Assembly (NCBI GenBank): GCA_935421135.1
Contig: OW285193.1
Span: forward strand, 16,478,099 to 16,542,098
Direction of reading: 5' to 3'
Length of the DNA stretch: 64,000 nt
Source: Bugulina stolonifera
Lineage: Eukaryota > Bryozoa > Gymnolaemata > Cheilostomatida > Bugulidae
In this document: in pieces, positions 1 through 15,300 of the stretch
Layout of the letters: the number at the start of each line of letters is the position of its first letter
Numbering within the stretch: position 1 is the stretch's first letter
Translations under genes and position numbers: made by a program
Notes under the pieces: model-generated
Database searches by the model: none
What the model was told of the DNA's origin: nothing
The model's input: the letters and a program-made list of their open reading frames with translations, nothing else

Positions 1-3000
1 CTGTCGTAAGGAGGTAAAGATGCTGAAGGTGCTGTGGGACTACGTCTTCCTGGTGAGAACTTCTATTGATGACTGGAAGACAACTCAGTGGGAGTCCATC
101 GACGTGGAGCAGATGGACATGGACTGCAAGAAGTTTGCTAAGGTAATGCAACTCTTAATTTTTTGTATATGTATAATGCAGCTAGAGAACTAACAGACTG
201 TTTGGTTTATTCGTAAAGCTTGCTTTCAGTGTTGATCTTCATGTGTATATAATTATATTATGGTATGATTTTAGCCTACCCACATGTACCATGAATATGT
301 AAACTGCTTTAACCTAGAATAAAGGAGTTGTATCACAAGAATAATTACTGTGTAAGGATGTGCCGATTTGTTAATATATGCACTTCTACCGGTACTAGGA
401 TATAAGATCCTTAGACAAGGAGATGAGAGCTTGGGATACTTACACTGGGGTGGAGAATGTAGTGAAGAACATGATCACCTCCTTAAGAGCTGTTGCTGAG
501 CTCCAGAACCCAGCTATCAGAGACAGACATTGGCAGCAGCTTATGCAGGCCACTGGGGTCAAATTCACAATGGACGAGACGACCACTCTCAGTGACCTAC
601 TGTCCCTCAACCTCCACGAGTTTGAAGAAGAGGTATGTGTCTAAAACAAAAACATTGATAATTAGATGCTAACACCACAGGTACATGTGTGTACATGTAA
701 GTACATGATGTCACTTATTGCTGGGTACACATGTAGTTCAATGTATGCATGTGTGCGATATTATACTGTAAACATACAAGTGAAATGCAAATGTACATTG
801 TATGTCAATTCAAGTATACATTGTAACGATGTACTTGCATTATTATGTGCATTGTGTGTCTGTATCCTGAACGGGTTTGCAATAGCTGCTTTACATTTCA
901 CTAAAGTAAATACCTGAATATCTAAACTCAAAACTTTCTATACCTGCATGTAGAAGCAGGTTGCAGTGATCCTTTTGGATATTATCAGTTAACTCTATGT
1001 TTATCTAGGTACTTGGAATAGTAGACAAGGCTGTGAAGGAGATGGGTATGGAGAAAGTACTAAGGGAGTTGGATGTCACATGGGCTAGTATGGAGTTCGA
1101 TCACAACCCCCACCCTCGTACGAAGATCACTCTACTTGGGGTATCAGAAGAGCTCATTGAGACTCTGGAGGACAACCAGGTGCAGCTCCAGAACATGCTG
1201 ACCTCTAAGTACATCGCATTCTTCCAGGAGCAAGTGTCCAGCTGGCAGAAGAAGCTGAGCAATGCTGACCAGGTAAGCTAGTAGCACACTAAGACTATAG
1301 CTGGTAACACAAACTAGTAGTTAAACCAGTTACTCTGCCTAGATGCCTATGAACCAACAGGTAAAAGACTTCATACTATTACTTGTACAATATATGGGTG
1401 TACATTGTACATGTGTCTGTATGATTTGTCTTTTGATTCTCACAAACATAGAATAACTACAGCACTAGAATAGTAAATATCTAGACACTAAAAATATATT
1501 GTGCCACTAAATAGCTGAGTGCGTCTTAATGCTACTTTAGGAACTGAATCATTTGGTGAGCGCAATTTATCTCAGTCTTCTTATTAGTTTTTTTTAAATA
1601 ATAAGACATTTAATGAGTTCTCACCTTCTCGCATATTCTTTAAATATTCTCCAATTGCAGGTTATCACCATCTGGTTTGAGGTTCAAAGAACTTGGTCTC
1701 ATCTGGAAAGCATATTTATTGGTTCTGAAGACATAAGGAGACAACTGCCTACTGACTCGGAAAGATTTGACCGGATTGATACTGACTTCAAGGTATGATT
1801 GTATACTATTTTAGTACAGAGTGTGAATAATGCACCTACATATCAGCTCTTGAAAATATCCAGCCTTAGCCTAAGGTATTTTGACAACTTTATGTGGTAT
1901 CTCTTTTCACATAGACACTGGTCTCTGAGGTTGAAGTCACTAAAAATGTTGTGGAGGCAACAAACAGACCAAAATTGTACAACCGTCTTGAAGAATTGCA
2001 AGGACAGCTGAGTCTATGTGAGAAAGCTCTGGCTGAATATCTGGAGACAAAACGTCTTGCCTTCCCAAGGTTCTACTTTGTATCGTCTGCTGATTTGCTG
2101 GACATCCTGTCCAATGGGAACAACCCTGTGGTGGTATGTTAGTTTAGACTGAAGTGAACTTGTCAGTTAATTCAATTAACCATCAGCTGTATTGAAAAAA
2201 TTTTGTGGATGCTCTATTGCACTTGAGGCTGCATCCAAGCCCCTGTGTAAAATTCTCCATTTACTATTTTTGTAAAATTATACATTAGAAACAAAATAAA
2301 CGTACCTTCATTTCCCACTGTCGATGGTTACACAATTCCCAATGTGCATTGACATTCAAATTTTAAACATTGACTGCTCAATAGAAAAATTCCTTGCATA
2401 AATAATATTATATTACAAACTATGTTTTGCAATGTTACATGTGGAACCACAATATCATTCTCAGTACAAGTGCATGCATTTTGATGCAATTATAGTGCAC
2501 ATGCACATAACATACTATACATGTACTATATTGTAATTCATACATATTTACCGCAGGTGGCGAAGCATCTAACAAAGTTGTTTGACTGTATGGCCTCTCT
2601 AGAATTTGAAAAGGATGATAAGGGAGAGGTTTGCAGTAAGAACGCCCTTAACATGTTCAGTAAGGATGGAGAGAAGGTAGCTCTGGCTTACCCTTGTGAC
2701 TGCGATGGTCAGGTAGAGATCTGGCTGAACCGACTTCTAGACAACATGGTCGAGTCTGTAAGGAAAGAGTTTACAGAAGCTGTGCTTGCCTATGAAGAGA
2801 AGCCTAGAGATCAATGGCTGTTTGACTTCCCAGCTCAGGTACACAGATGCACATTCATACACCGTACATACTGCAATGCCATACATACATGTAAGCCTAC
2901 ATACATTGTATGTAATGTATGTACTGATTCTTAAATTATTTATTCAGTGGTATTTTAGAACGGAGCTCTTGTAAGAAGAAATCAGAGCAAGAAGCCAAAT

Positions 3001-3350
3001 TTATCTTACATGAATATAATTGTTAACAGCCTTTAAGGTGGGAAACCATTAAAGTTACTTTTAGTTCAATATTTTTTAAAGATGCTCACCAAATGTTGTT
3101 TGGTTTTCAGGTAGCATTATGCGGGACTCAAATCTGGTGGACTACAGAGGTAAACATGGCGTTCGCTCGTCTGGAGGAAGGATATGACAATGCTCTGAAG
3201 GAATATAACAAGAAGCAGATCCAGCAGCTCAACCAACTCATTAGTATGCTGATCAACAAATTAACATCTGGAGAGAGACAGAAGATTATGACTATCTGTA
3301 CTATCGATGTACATGCCAGAGATGTGGTTGCCAAGATGATCACACATAAG
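1..3350 (+). other. DNAH9: Dynein exons 1-7: linker (DHC_N2) region
   Basis: Exons 1-142 (partial; codons start at base 2), 399-632, 1009-1272, 1661-1792, 1915-2133, 2557-2838 and 3111-3350. Apart from the first, each is a whole number of codons, so the introns are phase 0. The segment encodes the linker that swings over the AAA ring; the stretch [20 protein letters not shown] is the highly conserved part of that domain. The intron before exon 6 carries a fragment of a hairpin-type MITE (see the entry at 2367). Confidence 0.95.
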
Positions 3351-6300
3351 GTAAAACTTGATGGTGTGAGCATAGAGTGATGTTAAATAGCTATGTGGGG
3401 GGGGGACTGATATTTATACTTGCTCGTTGTTAGCTTACTTAGTTTAGTTTAGGTTTCTGTATCATAAATACAAATATTTTGCTTATCAACACCACTCATT
3501 GATGGAGGTACATGTAGGTCATTTCTGCTCTAGCAAGGCAAGTGTATTCCAGTAAATCTTTATTTTAGGTTGACTCTTCATTGCATTTCATGTGGCTGTC
3601 ACAGCTGAGACACAGATGGGATGAATCCCAAAGACACTGCTTTGCCAATATTTGTGATGCCCAGTTCAAGTACTCTTACGAGTACCTTGGTAACACGGCC
3701 CGACTTGTGATCACCCCACTCACAGATCGCTGCTACATCACACTCACCCAGTCACTCCATCTCACTATGAGTGGTGCTCCTGCTGGACCCGCTGGTACAG
3801 GAAAGACAGAGACTACAAAGGATCTAGGCAGAGCTCTTGGTATCATGGTCTATGTGTTCAACTGCTCCGAGCAGATGGACTACAAGGTAATACAAAAGTC
3901 ATAAAGTACACAAAATTAGTGATTGGTCTTCATAATGATTTTCCTTTTTTTATCTTTCTCTAAAATATGGTATTGTGACATCCATACTATAAATGTTGTA
4001 CAATCGTAATGTATGAAAAATTATAGACACGCTATATACAAAGACATGTAAATACTTGGAGTTATGTTACACATAATTCCGACATGTACATGTGTATTCT
4101 ACAAAATCATCTACATGTACATATTAACAAACTTATACATCTGCAGTACATGTACTCGTACATGCGCACATTTTATACAAGTCATATGGAAAACATACCT
4201 GCCTTTTGCAAATAAAACAATGTGCTTCCACCAAATAGCAAAACAAATAATTATTTTAATGTGCAACTATACTACTGCAAGGCTTAGCTCATATTTACGC
4301 CACAATTTATACTTACAGTCCATTGGTAACATCTATAAGGGACTGGCTCAGTCAGGTGCATGGGGTTGCTTTGACGAGTTCAACAGAATCTCTGTAGAGG
4401 TGCTGTCTGTGGTGGCAGTCCAGGTCAAGTGTATCCAAGATGCCATCAGAGATAAGAAGAAGATATTCAACTTCCTTGGTGAAGACATCAAGTTGCTTGA
4501 TACCGTTGGACTATTTATTACAATGAACCCAGGTAAGGGAAGACGAATCCGTTAATTATAAGCATGTACAAGATTTAGTATAGGATGATCTTTTGATCTA
4601 TTTTATGAGCGACATCTAATCTTTCTAAAGTTAAGTAAATTCAAAGTGCACACACCTATGCATATATAGGTTACATGTGAATAGAATAATATCAGTATAA
4701 TGTACAGAATCTTTTTGTTTATAGCACGTAACATATACATGTATTGTGATTCAACCGTGATTCTAATTTTTGCACCATCCAGGTTATGCCGGGCGAGCCG
4801 AGCTGCCAGAGAATCTAAAGGCTCTGTTCAGACCATGTGCTATGGTTGTACCTGACTTTGAATTGATCTGTGAGATCATGTTGGTCGCTGAAGGTTTCCT
4901 TGATGCTCGTCTACTCGCCAGGAAGTTCATCACACTCTACACCCTGTGTAGGGAGCTCCTCTCTAAGCAAGACCACTATGATTGGGGTCTGAGGGCCATC
5001 AAGTCTGTGCTGGTGGTTGCAGGTGCTCTGAAGAGAAGTGATCCAGATAGACCAGAAGATCAGGTACGTCTGTTTAATGACTGCCTTCAGTTCTGAAATT
5101 TTATACCTCTAATTTGAGTAGACTGCACTTATTGGGCCAGGTACTGGCCCAATAATTGGTATGGCTCAGTGACACTGAGCATAAATTGCTATTCCACCAA
5201 CCAACTGTATGTAAACTTTATGTTTTGAATCATAAAAACTACATGTAGGTCTTTGCTATTTTTCTCGAATTTGGTATAATATATGCTCTGATAAATGCAG
5301 GTGTACTAATTGTTTATGCATACAATTGAACTGCTTTAGAGACCAGCAGACAAAATATCTTTAGCTACAAACAATGTGAAACAGTAGGGCATGTTTGTAT
5401 TGTCTCAGGTACTAATGAGAGCCTTACGTGACTTCAACACACCAAAGATTGTAACAGATGACGTACCTATATTCATGGGTCTAATCGGAGATCTGTTCCC
5501 TGCCCTGGATGTACCACGTAAAAGGAACCTGGACTTTGAGAAGCAGCTAAGGAACGGAGCCTTGGCTCTCAAGCTGCAACCAGAAGAAGGGTTTATTCTA
5601 AAAGTTGTACAGCTGCAGGAGTTGTTTGAGGTACCCATCTGTTACTGGTTACTAAACGAAAAAACTATTATGTTGTCTTGTACTTACATGAACTTCCATC
5701 AAACTCAAACAATTATCACTTTATGAATGAAAGATTTCTGTAAAATATAAGGCAATACATTGTGTAAATTTATTTTTTTAATAGTAACTACACCTGTAAT
5801 AATATATTAAATTGTTTTGTGATAAACATTGGTTAATTCTCTCATGGGGTATCTCCAATGCAGGTGCGACACTCAGTGTTTATCATTGGTAATGCCGGTA
5901 CTGGTAAATCTATGGTCTGGAAGACTCTCAACAAGACCTACCAGATGGAGAAGATCAAACCCATAGCCCAAGATCTTAACCCAAAGGCTGTCACCAATGA
6001 CGAGCTGTATGGTACGCTCCCTAAATATTGAGTCAATATGTCTTTAAGGGCTAGTAACTATGTACTACAAAATAATATGAAATATTCACCCATACTTCTT
6101 TATTTTATTATTCCACAGTAATAATACAACAGTTAGTAGAAAAAAATTCGAAGTGAGGTATTAGGACATCCTCAAACTCTGAATAATCTATGATTTTACA
6201 ACTCGCTAACTATTCTTCAATGGTGTGAATACTAATTAACTGTAACCAAGATGTGAATACAACATCTTTAGCTGTTTGTAGGTATCATAAATCCATCAAC

Positions 6301-9300
6301 TCGTGAGTGGAAAGACGGTCTCTTCTCAGTTATCATGAGAGACTTGGCTAATATCAGTCATAGTGGGCCCAAGTGGATAGTGTTGGACGGGGATATTGAC
6401 CCTATGTGGATTGAATCCCTCAATACTGTCATGGACGACAACAAGGTACAGTGGTTATTCTGTACTCACTTTCTGATCCAGTTAGGAGTCTGTGTTGCTT
6501 CATCGGTAACAGTGTAGAAGTTCCATGGTAGAGTTCAAATGCGCACAACTAGAGAATGTGCGAATAATTTGTTAAAACAGTCAGAGAGTTGGTAAGACAT
6601 CGAGCAGCACATTTAAACACCCAATTGAGATAAATGGTGTGTTTGACATTATACAGGTGCTGACCCTGGCATCCAATGAAAGGATCCCTCTAACACCATC
6701 AATGAGAATGTTGTTTGAGATATCACACCTTAAGACAGCGACACCAGCTACGGTCTCTCGTGCTGGAATTCTCTATATCAACCCTCAGGATCTTGGTTGG
6801 AACCCGTAAGTTCTACCACGTCATGCCAGTAACTCTTACTTTTATCACTTAGTATGTCATTCTATCTGTCATCTGCTTTTGTTGGCTACAATTCCTGTAA
6901 AATTTAGGTATGTCAACTCATGGATAGACACGCGTGAGGTACAGTCGGAGAAGGCTAATCTCACCATTCTGTTTGAGAAGTATGTACCACCCTGTCTAGA
7001 CATCATGAAGGTCAGGTTTAAGAAGATAACTCCCATCGCAGAGATCTCACATATTCAGACCCTCTGCTACCTGCTGGAGGTATAGATGTTTTACTGCTGT
7101 AAATATTCATGTCTTTATTGGTAGCTCATACACAATATGCTATATAGTTAGCAGTGCCTACAAGCATTGGATAGACAAAGGTGTAATCATCATTATCTGT
7201 ATGTAGACTTAGTTATTGCAATTTTGCTTTGGTGTGCATGGGATTAGAAGTATTGTCATTGGCTATATCACAAGCAATATTCTGTGGTGTCTGGCAATAC
7301 ACTGCAGAAGACTATATTACCAGTTTCATTCCCTACTTCGCTTTCAGGTAATGCTGACCCCAGAGAACACTCCACCAGACTGCCCCAAGGAGCTCTATGA
7401 GCTCTACTTTGTCTTCTGCTGTGTTTGGGCGTTTGGAGCCTGCCTCTTCCAAGATCAGCTGACTGACCACAGAGTGGACTTCACCAAGTGGTGGACTAAT
7501 GAGTTCAAAGCCATCAAATTCCCTTCAGCTGGCACCATCTTTGACTACTACATAGACACGCATACTCATAAGTTTGAACCCTGGACTAAGTTAGTCAGCA
7601 GTTTTGAGCTAGACCCTGATGTTCCACTACAGGTAGTAAAATACACTCTTTATATCTATTGCTACAGTAGTGTTATTTGTGAAATAACAATCAAATCACT
7701 CAATCAAATCAGTATAATCTAAGCTAAATTTGTTGAGACATGGCACATATCAGCCATGCACATGTAAGCAAGGAATACCACCACTATCGCTGGTGCTATT
7801 TTATCAAGCAAGGAACTCATAAGGGCCAGATGACTGAGTTACTATTTAGAGGTGCCCACCTTGTACTGACCAGCACAAGCTTTTTAAACTTGATTATTCT
7901 TGCTTACAGTCCGCTCTGGTGCACACAGCTGAGACGACCAGAACGAAGTTCTTTATGGACCTGTTGGTAGAGAAGAGACGACCTATCATGCTCGTTGGTA
8001 GCGCTGGAACAGGAAAGTCTGTGCTGATGGGAGAGAAACTGAACACGCTACCTGAGGACTTCAACATTGCCAATGTCCCATTCAACTTCTATACTACATC
8101 TGCCATGTTACAAAGTGTACTGGAGAAGCCTCTGGAAAAGAAGGCTGGCAGGAACTATGGACCTCCTGGGAATAAGAGGCTCATCTACTTCATTGACGAT
8201 ATGAACATGCCAGAGGTAAGGTGTCTTGAGTCATCAAATTTGTTCATCGAGTTGATAATTATTAAGTGTTTATGCAAATAATACCTCAGTCAAAGATAAT
8301 ACAAGAGAATGTGTTCTAATACACATGTATTACAAGTTTGTTGGCATTTTTCTTATAAATTATAGAAAAGTCTAAACTTGGAAAAGTCAACTTGGAAATG
8401 GTAGCCAGTCTACAGTTCCTCAACTCAAGCGAAAGCTCTTTGAAGATCACCTCTTAGCATACGTGCAGTTGTAGTCTTAATTGTGCATATTGCATAATTC
8501 TATAACATATTTGTTTCCATACGATGGTTATAAAATACATCTTTCTTTATGCATATACCTACAATATTTCAGGTTGACAAGTACTTCACCGTTCAGCCAC
8601 ATACTTTAATCAGGCAGCACTTGGACTATAGCCATTGGTATGACAGGCAGAAGCTTTCTCTCAAAGAGGTTCACAACACGCAGTATGTGGCTTGTATGAA
8701 CCCGACCGCTGGTTCCTTCACCATCAACCCACGTCTACAGAGACACTTTAGTGTCTTTGCTCTCTCTTTTCCTGGAAGGGATGCTCTGGCTACCATCTAT
8801 ACAAGCATTCTTTCTCAGGTTTGTGTTTTTATTCTATTCTACTCCACGTCAAGAAATCTTTGAAAGCAGCCTTTTAAAGGCTGTCATAATCTACCATACA
8901 GCATTGATCTTTAATCCTTGCTACATCATAGCTTATTGCAGGTACTGGTGTGAGAAAAAGATATCACCTCTTAGTGCTGACATACTATGTACGTGATGTA
9001 GCTAAATGCTGACAACCTAGATATAGTATCTTAACGGAACAGTTTAAGATAAGAAATATTAGAATGGAGCGGTTCATTTGATAAAATATTTCTATTACAG
9101 CATCTACAGGTAGCTGGCATCAACTCTCAGGTCATAAAGTTTGCTCCTAACCTGGTGAATGGAGCCCTGGATTTACATGCTAAAGTATCATCAACCTTCT
9201 TACCTACGGCTATAAAGTTCCACTACATCTTTAACTTGAGAGATCTTTCCAACATCTTCCAGGTTGGCCAAGATATATATGTAGTACAGTAAATTACTGT

Positions 9301-12300
9301 TTTAAAAAATAATGTCTACATAGTAACTCATAGCACTAACCAGGTTGATAGTTGGAATTTTGCTTTAAGTTTATCTCTGGTGATTTCGACACCCTCATTT
9401 ATAGAGTATGTAGTAATTAGTATTTAGATGTTGTTAAGAAAGGAATGTTTAATTTGCTTTGCAGCAATTTAATTTATAGACAAGAGGATAGAAAACAGTC
9501 CTGTATTAATACAGGTATGTGTTTACATTTAGTTTGTATTATAAATACTCTTGATTCCAGGGCATCTTGTTCTGCACCTCTGAGTGTGTAAAGACAGCAC
9601 CCGACCTGCTATCTCTGTGGGTACATGAGGCTACAAGAGTCTATGGTGACAAAATGGTTGATATGAATGACATGGAAGTGTTTAAGACTCTCCAAAAAGA
9701 GCTCTTCAAAAAATCTTTTGAGGATATCGAACCAGATGAGGTGTTCAACAAGAAGCCCTTAATTTACTGTCACTTTGCCACAGGTAGAACCACAGCTAGG
9801 TCCTAAATTTACTGTCATCACTTTGCCTCCGGTAGAACTTCATCTGGTTTTCTTAACTTTCAGAACATAAAGACTGCCAAATGGTGACTTCACCGCGATA
9901 GTTTGACATTGAGGAAACAGCATATTTCATGATTAATGTTAAAACAATAAGTTTGTATCAAAATGTTTGCCCAAAGATATTAATACAATTTATATCATAG
10001 TTATTGATCCCTTAGGTATTGGTGAACCCAAGTACATGCCTGTTCCTGATTGGCCGTCGCTGAACAAGCTACTGCTTGAAGCGTTAGACGGCTATAATGA
10101 GATGAATGCTGTGATGAACCTGGTGTTGTTTGAGGACGCCATGGAGCACATCTGCAGAATCAGTAGAATTCTGGAGTCACCCAGAGGAAACGCCCTTCTT
10201 GTTGGAGTTGGAGGTCAGTTTATGTCGCTAGTTTTCAAAGGTACAATAGCTATACTTTTCACAACTACTGAAATTAATAAAAACATTGTATTGAGTTCTA
10301 TTGTTTTAGGTCTCCAACTGAAATAATCGTTTTTTCGCACAGCAAACTTTCTGTTCCTCTAAGCTGAATGCATTGCCCAAGCTCTCATTTTGAAACTAAA
10401 ATCACAAAGAAATGCATAACTTGTTTTATTACAGGATCCGGAAAGCAATCACTGGCTAGACTGGCGGGATTTATAACTGGCCTGGAACCTTTCCAGATAA
10501 CCATCAGAAAGGGTTATTCTATCCCTGACTTGAAGCTAGATTTGGCTGCTCTCTACATCAAAGCTGGTGTTAAGAATGTTGGCTGTATGTTTCTGATGAC
10601 TGATGCTCAGGTTGGTACAAAATACTTTCAGTTTAAATTTAAACTATGTAAACTCTATAGGCTATATACTGTGATCCACAACTATGACAGATTTTTTGTG
10701 TATCAATTCACATGGTAGGTACCTCTGTATGTGTAATGCCATTGCCATTTAAAGTTCATATTAGTAAATATGATAAAATTGTAGCTTTTAAATATTCTAT
10801 TTGACCTAAATTTATTTGACTATTAGTACAAGTCATTTGGTCTCTGTAGAAAACAACATACATGTAATTAATAAATTTGGAATTTATTCAGACAATTTGT
10901 AATTTACTGTGTTCGTTCAAGGTTACGGATGAAAAGTTCCTTGTCCTTGTAAATGACCTCCTGTCAACCGGAGAGATTGCAGATCTTCTTCCAGATGACG
11001 ACGTCGAGAACTGTATTAATGGAGTGAGAAGTGAAGTTAAGGGGATGGGTATAGAAGATACCAGAGAAAACTGCTGGAGATTCTTCATCGATCGTGTTCG
11101 TAAAATGCTGAAGGTTGTACTCTGTTTCTCTCCAGTTGGCAGCACCCTCAGAGTTAGAGGTAGAAAGTTCCCAGGAGTAGTCAACTGTACCAGCATTGAT
11201 TGGTTTCACGAATGGCCACAAGAGGCCTTGATCTCTGTCAGCAGACGGTTTATTAATGACAGTGAGTATTTGCCTGAAAATCTCAAGGACTCAGTGGCTG
11301 AGTTTATGTCGTTTGTACACACGTCTGTGAATGAAGCCTCACAGCAGTACTTGCAGTATGAGAAGAGATACAACTACACAACACCAAAGAGTTTCCTGGA
11401 ACAGATTGCTCTCTATCTCAACACATTGTCAACCAAGAACTTGGAGCTCCAGGGAAAGATGCAGCGCCTGGAGAATGGTCTAGAGAAACTGAGATCTACA
11501 GGTCCGTTTTTACTTGGAATATCTTTGCCAAGACTTACTGTGATTACTGTGATAATTTGTTCAAAATTATGACAATGAATGTGTATAAAAAGGTTGAAAC
11601 CATGTATTTGGAGTTTTCTTCTCTCTACAAAAAGTTTTCATGCTGTCATCACAATATGGTAACAACATGATTGAAGTCCATGTTGCTTGATTTTGTTACA
11701 GCTGCTCAGGTGGATGACCTGAAGGCAAAGCTAGCAGCTCAGGAAATTGAGTTGACTCAGAAAAATGAAGATGCCAACAAACTGATCCAGATTGTTGGAG
11801 CCGAGACTGAGAAAGTATCTAAAGAGAAGGCAATTGCTGATGAGGAAGAGCAAAAGGTAGTACGACGCAAAGTAAAATTTGAGTCTACTATAAAATTAGC
11901 TGATGCACCAAAATAATATAATATAGTGTCAATAGTTTTGCACATCAGGTGCAAGTCACTAATACTGGTTTTGACCTTGAAACATAAACATACTGTATGT
12001 AGGTTGCTGTGATCAAAGAAGAGGTTACCAAGAAGCAAATTTCCTGTGAAACAGATCTTGCCAAAGCTGAACCTGCTCTAATAGCAGCCCAAGAAGCTCT
12101 GAATACACTAAACAAAGTAAGCTGATGACGTTGTGCATTAGGGGTGTTGCTACTGAAGCCTGTATGTACGCATTCATTTGGCCAAACAGTGAGCTTTCAT
12201 TTGTGTAGATACAGCAATGGTTATTGAATCCTATTCTAAATTCCTAATGATTTGCCCACCAAAGTATGACATACTGAGTCTGATGCTAGTGATGGGCAAG

Positions 12301-15300
12301 AATATTTGATTTCGAATCGCTCTTATTCTGCAGCAGTGATATCTAGTAATATGTTATTACAATATGACTCATTACAGAATAACCTAACTGAGCTGAAGTC
12401 ATTTGGCTCACCTCCCCCTGCTGTCGTCAGCGTGGCAGCAGCTGTAATGTGCCTCATGGCTCCTGGTGGCAAAGTTCCAAAGGACAGAAGTTGGAAATCT
12501 GCTAAAAGCATGATGAACAAAGTCAGTTATAACATTCAATAGTATTATAATTACAAAAAATGTTCCATAAAGAAAGATATTTGCATACAATATACTTACA
12601 GAGGTTTATCACAACTATTCATGCCTGATTTAATGATTAGTATAGCTGATGTCAATAAGTCTTATAGGTTAGCTCACTAAAGTATAAACAAACATTTAAA
12701 AGAAGTCTACATTCAGCACGAGGTCTCTACTACTCACATTCAAGTACAATGTTATATCTTGTACTCAGGTGGATGCATTCCTTGATGCTCTGATCAATTA
12801 CGACAAGGAGAACATTCCAGATGCATGTCTGAAGGCAGTAGAACCTTATCTCAATGACCCAGAGTTTGACCCAGACTTTATCAGAGGAAAATCTTTTGCT
12901 GCTGCCGGTCTCTGTGCCTGGGCTATAAACATAGTGACGTAAGCATAAGTATAGTCAAGTACCTATTACTTACATATACAATATATATAAAATGAAGAAA
13001 ATATAACTGGCATATTTATTATAAAGTAGGTATAACTTACATACAATAGTAGTAAAGTACATATAACTGACATATTTATGCATGCGTCACAAGGAGCTCT
13101 CTGTTAATCTAAGAATTAACATTTTGAATTTATATTTCCAGAAATGCTTTTGGTCAGAGGCAGAACCAAGCCGAGATAGAACATACATAAATTGTATAAA
13201 TAAAGATCATCAGCTTTGTGTTCATATAATCATTTATAAGATGCACCTTTAGTTGCTTTGGTAAAAGTGTGGCTTGTTCTAAAGATATACACGGGAGCAA
13301 ACGACTTAGTATAAATTATACTAATTTGGAATTAATTATAAAATTTTATATACAAATCCAGCACAATTATTAGATACATTACAAGTACAGTGTATTAATG
13401 TGACTAGCTTTAGAAGAAAAGGATAAAAAACCATAATAACATGGTTATTACAATTTCAGATTCTATCGAGTTTATTGTGATGTGGAGCCGAAGCGTCTGG
13501 CTCTGAACGCTGCCAATGCAGAGTTGGCAGCTGCAGTTGAAAAACTTAAAGGAATTCAGAACAAGATCAAAGCTCTGGAGGAAGTGCTTGATAAGCTGAC
13601 GGCTGACTTTGAGAGAGCCACAGCTGAGAAGATCAGATGCCAGGAGCAGGCCGACTCGACTAACAGAACTATCAAGTATGCCATGATTAATGTCTAGTTA
13701 AGGCATAATGTAGCCTCTGTAGTAATAGAATAAAGTGATCTTTATCACAGTACTCTGGTATTCCTGGTTTATTATAATAGGCAAAACTAACTAAGCAGTG
13801 TTCATACTACAATAATGGTAATTTACTGCTGATACATTAGCGTGCTATGATACATGTATAATGTATACACTTCATCCTTTGGAATGAAAGTCCTGTACAA
13901 TAATGAGCCTGTAATATTTATTACTGTATTAGTTGGGTGCCATTTGCAAATTAACGTAGGATAGTTTAAAATCATTAATCGTGTTTGGTAACATGGTTCA
14001 TCTTTAGTTTGGCAAATCGGCTGGTTGGAGGATTGGCCTCAGAGAATGTGAGATGGGCGGAGTCAATAGAACTCTTCCGCCAACAGGCTACTACCCTTCC
14101 CGGGGACGTGCTGCTGACGACTGCTTTTGTGTCTTATGTTGGCTGTTTCATCAAGAGTTACCGGGTTGATTTAATGGAGAAGCAATGGCTGCCTTTCCTC
14201 CGTAAACTCAAAGTATAATAGAAAAGGAACAAAACTCCTTTGCTGATAGACGCTACAGACACCGAGTGTAGAATATTTTGTTCAGATATTCACTGACCAA
14301 CACACACATCTCATATATAAGTTTCAGTCAAGAATCTATCAACCACGTCCACTACAGCTCTGTACCTGTGATTTCCAATGCTAATCTAACCCTGTACATG
14401 TGTTGTGTATGTATTAACTACAATGTACAAAATATGCCACAAAGGAAAGATTCAACCCTTCAAACTTACCATATTTTCTTTTCTTGGTAGACGCCTATTC
14501 CAGCCACTCCAGAACTTGATCCCTTGTCCATGCTGACTGATGATGCCCAGATTGCTTCATGGAACAATGAAGGTCTCCCCTCTGACAGGATGTCTACCGA
14601 GAATGCCACCATCTTGTGTAACTGTGAGAGATGGCCTCTTATGATCGACCCACAGCTACAGGTAAACGTAAAGGGCAACAGTTACATGTCAGATACTAGA
14701 ATGGGGTGATAATATTTATATACAGATAGCATCGACATGAGGTTGTGCTGTACAGCATGTACTTGAAGCTTATTATATAATCTATATGTACAATGTACAT
14801 GCCATAAATCTAACCTTTTACAAGTATACCAATTAACGGATATTTGAAACTTATGCTATGCAGTATAATATACATGAACCATTATTCAATATCATTATCA
14901 ATATCATGATTTCACACAAGCACATGTAGGCTCTACCACCATAAAAAAATATGATAATACAATATATAATCACAGAAATAATAATGTTGAAGTTGATAAC
15001 ATAGTAGTTAGAAAGGTCAAGGCGCAACATATCACATTGTTAAGCCTGGTGTGTCTAATTCACAGGGTATAAAATGGGTAAAGAACAGATACTCTGAATC
15101 CCTGATTGTGGTGAGACTTGGCCAAAAAGGATACCTGGACAGAATTGAGCACGCCGTCATGTCTGGAGACGTTGTGCTGATTGAGAACATAGAGGAGAGC
15201 ATAGATCCTGTACTTGACCCTCTGCTAGGTCGCAATCTCATCAAGAAAGGTCGATACATCAAGATGGGAGACAAAGAGGTCGAATACAACAAATCATTCA

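Noticed and set aside
4064..4555. 163-codon frame with apparent N-terminal extension to dynein exon 9
   Set aside because: The upstream part is intron read-through; the acceptor at 4,318 joins exon 8 in the conserved order [12 protein letters not shown].
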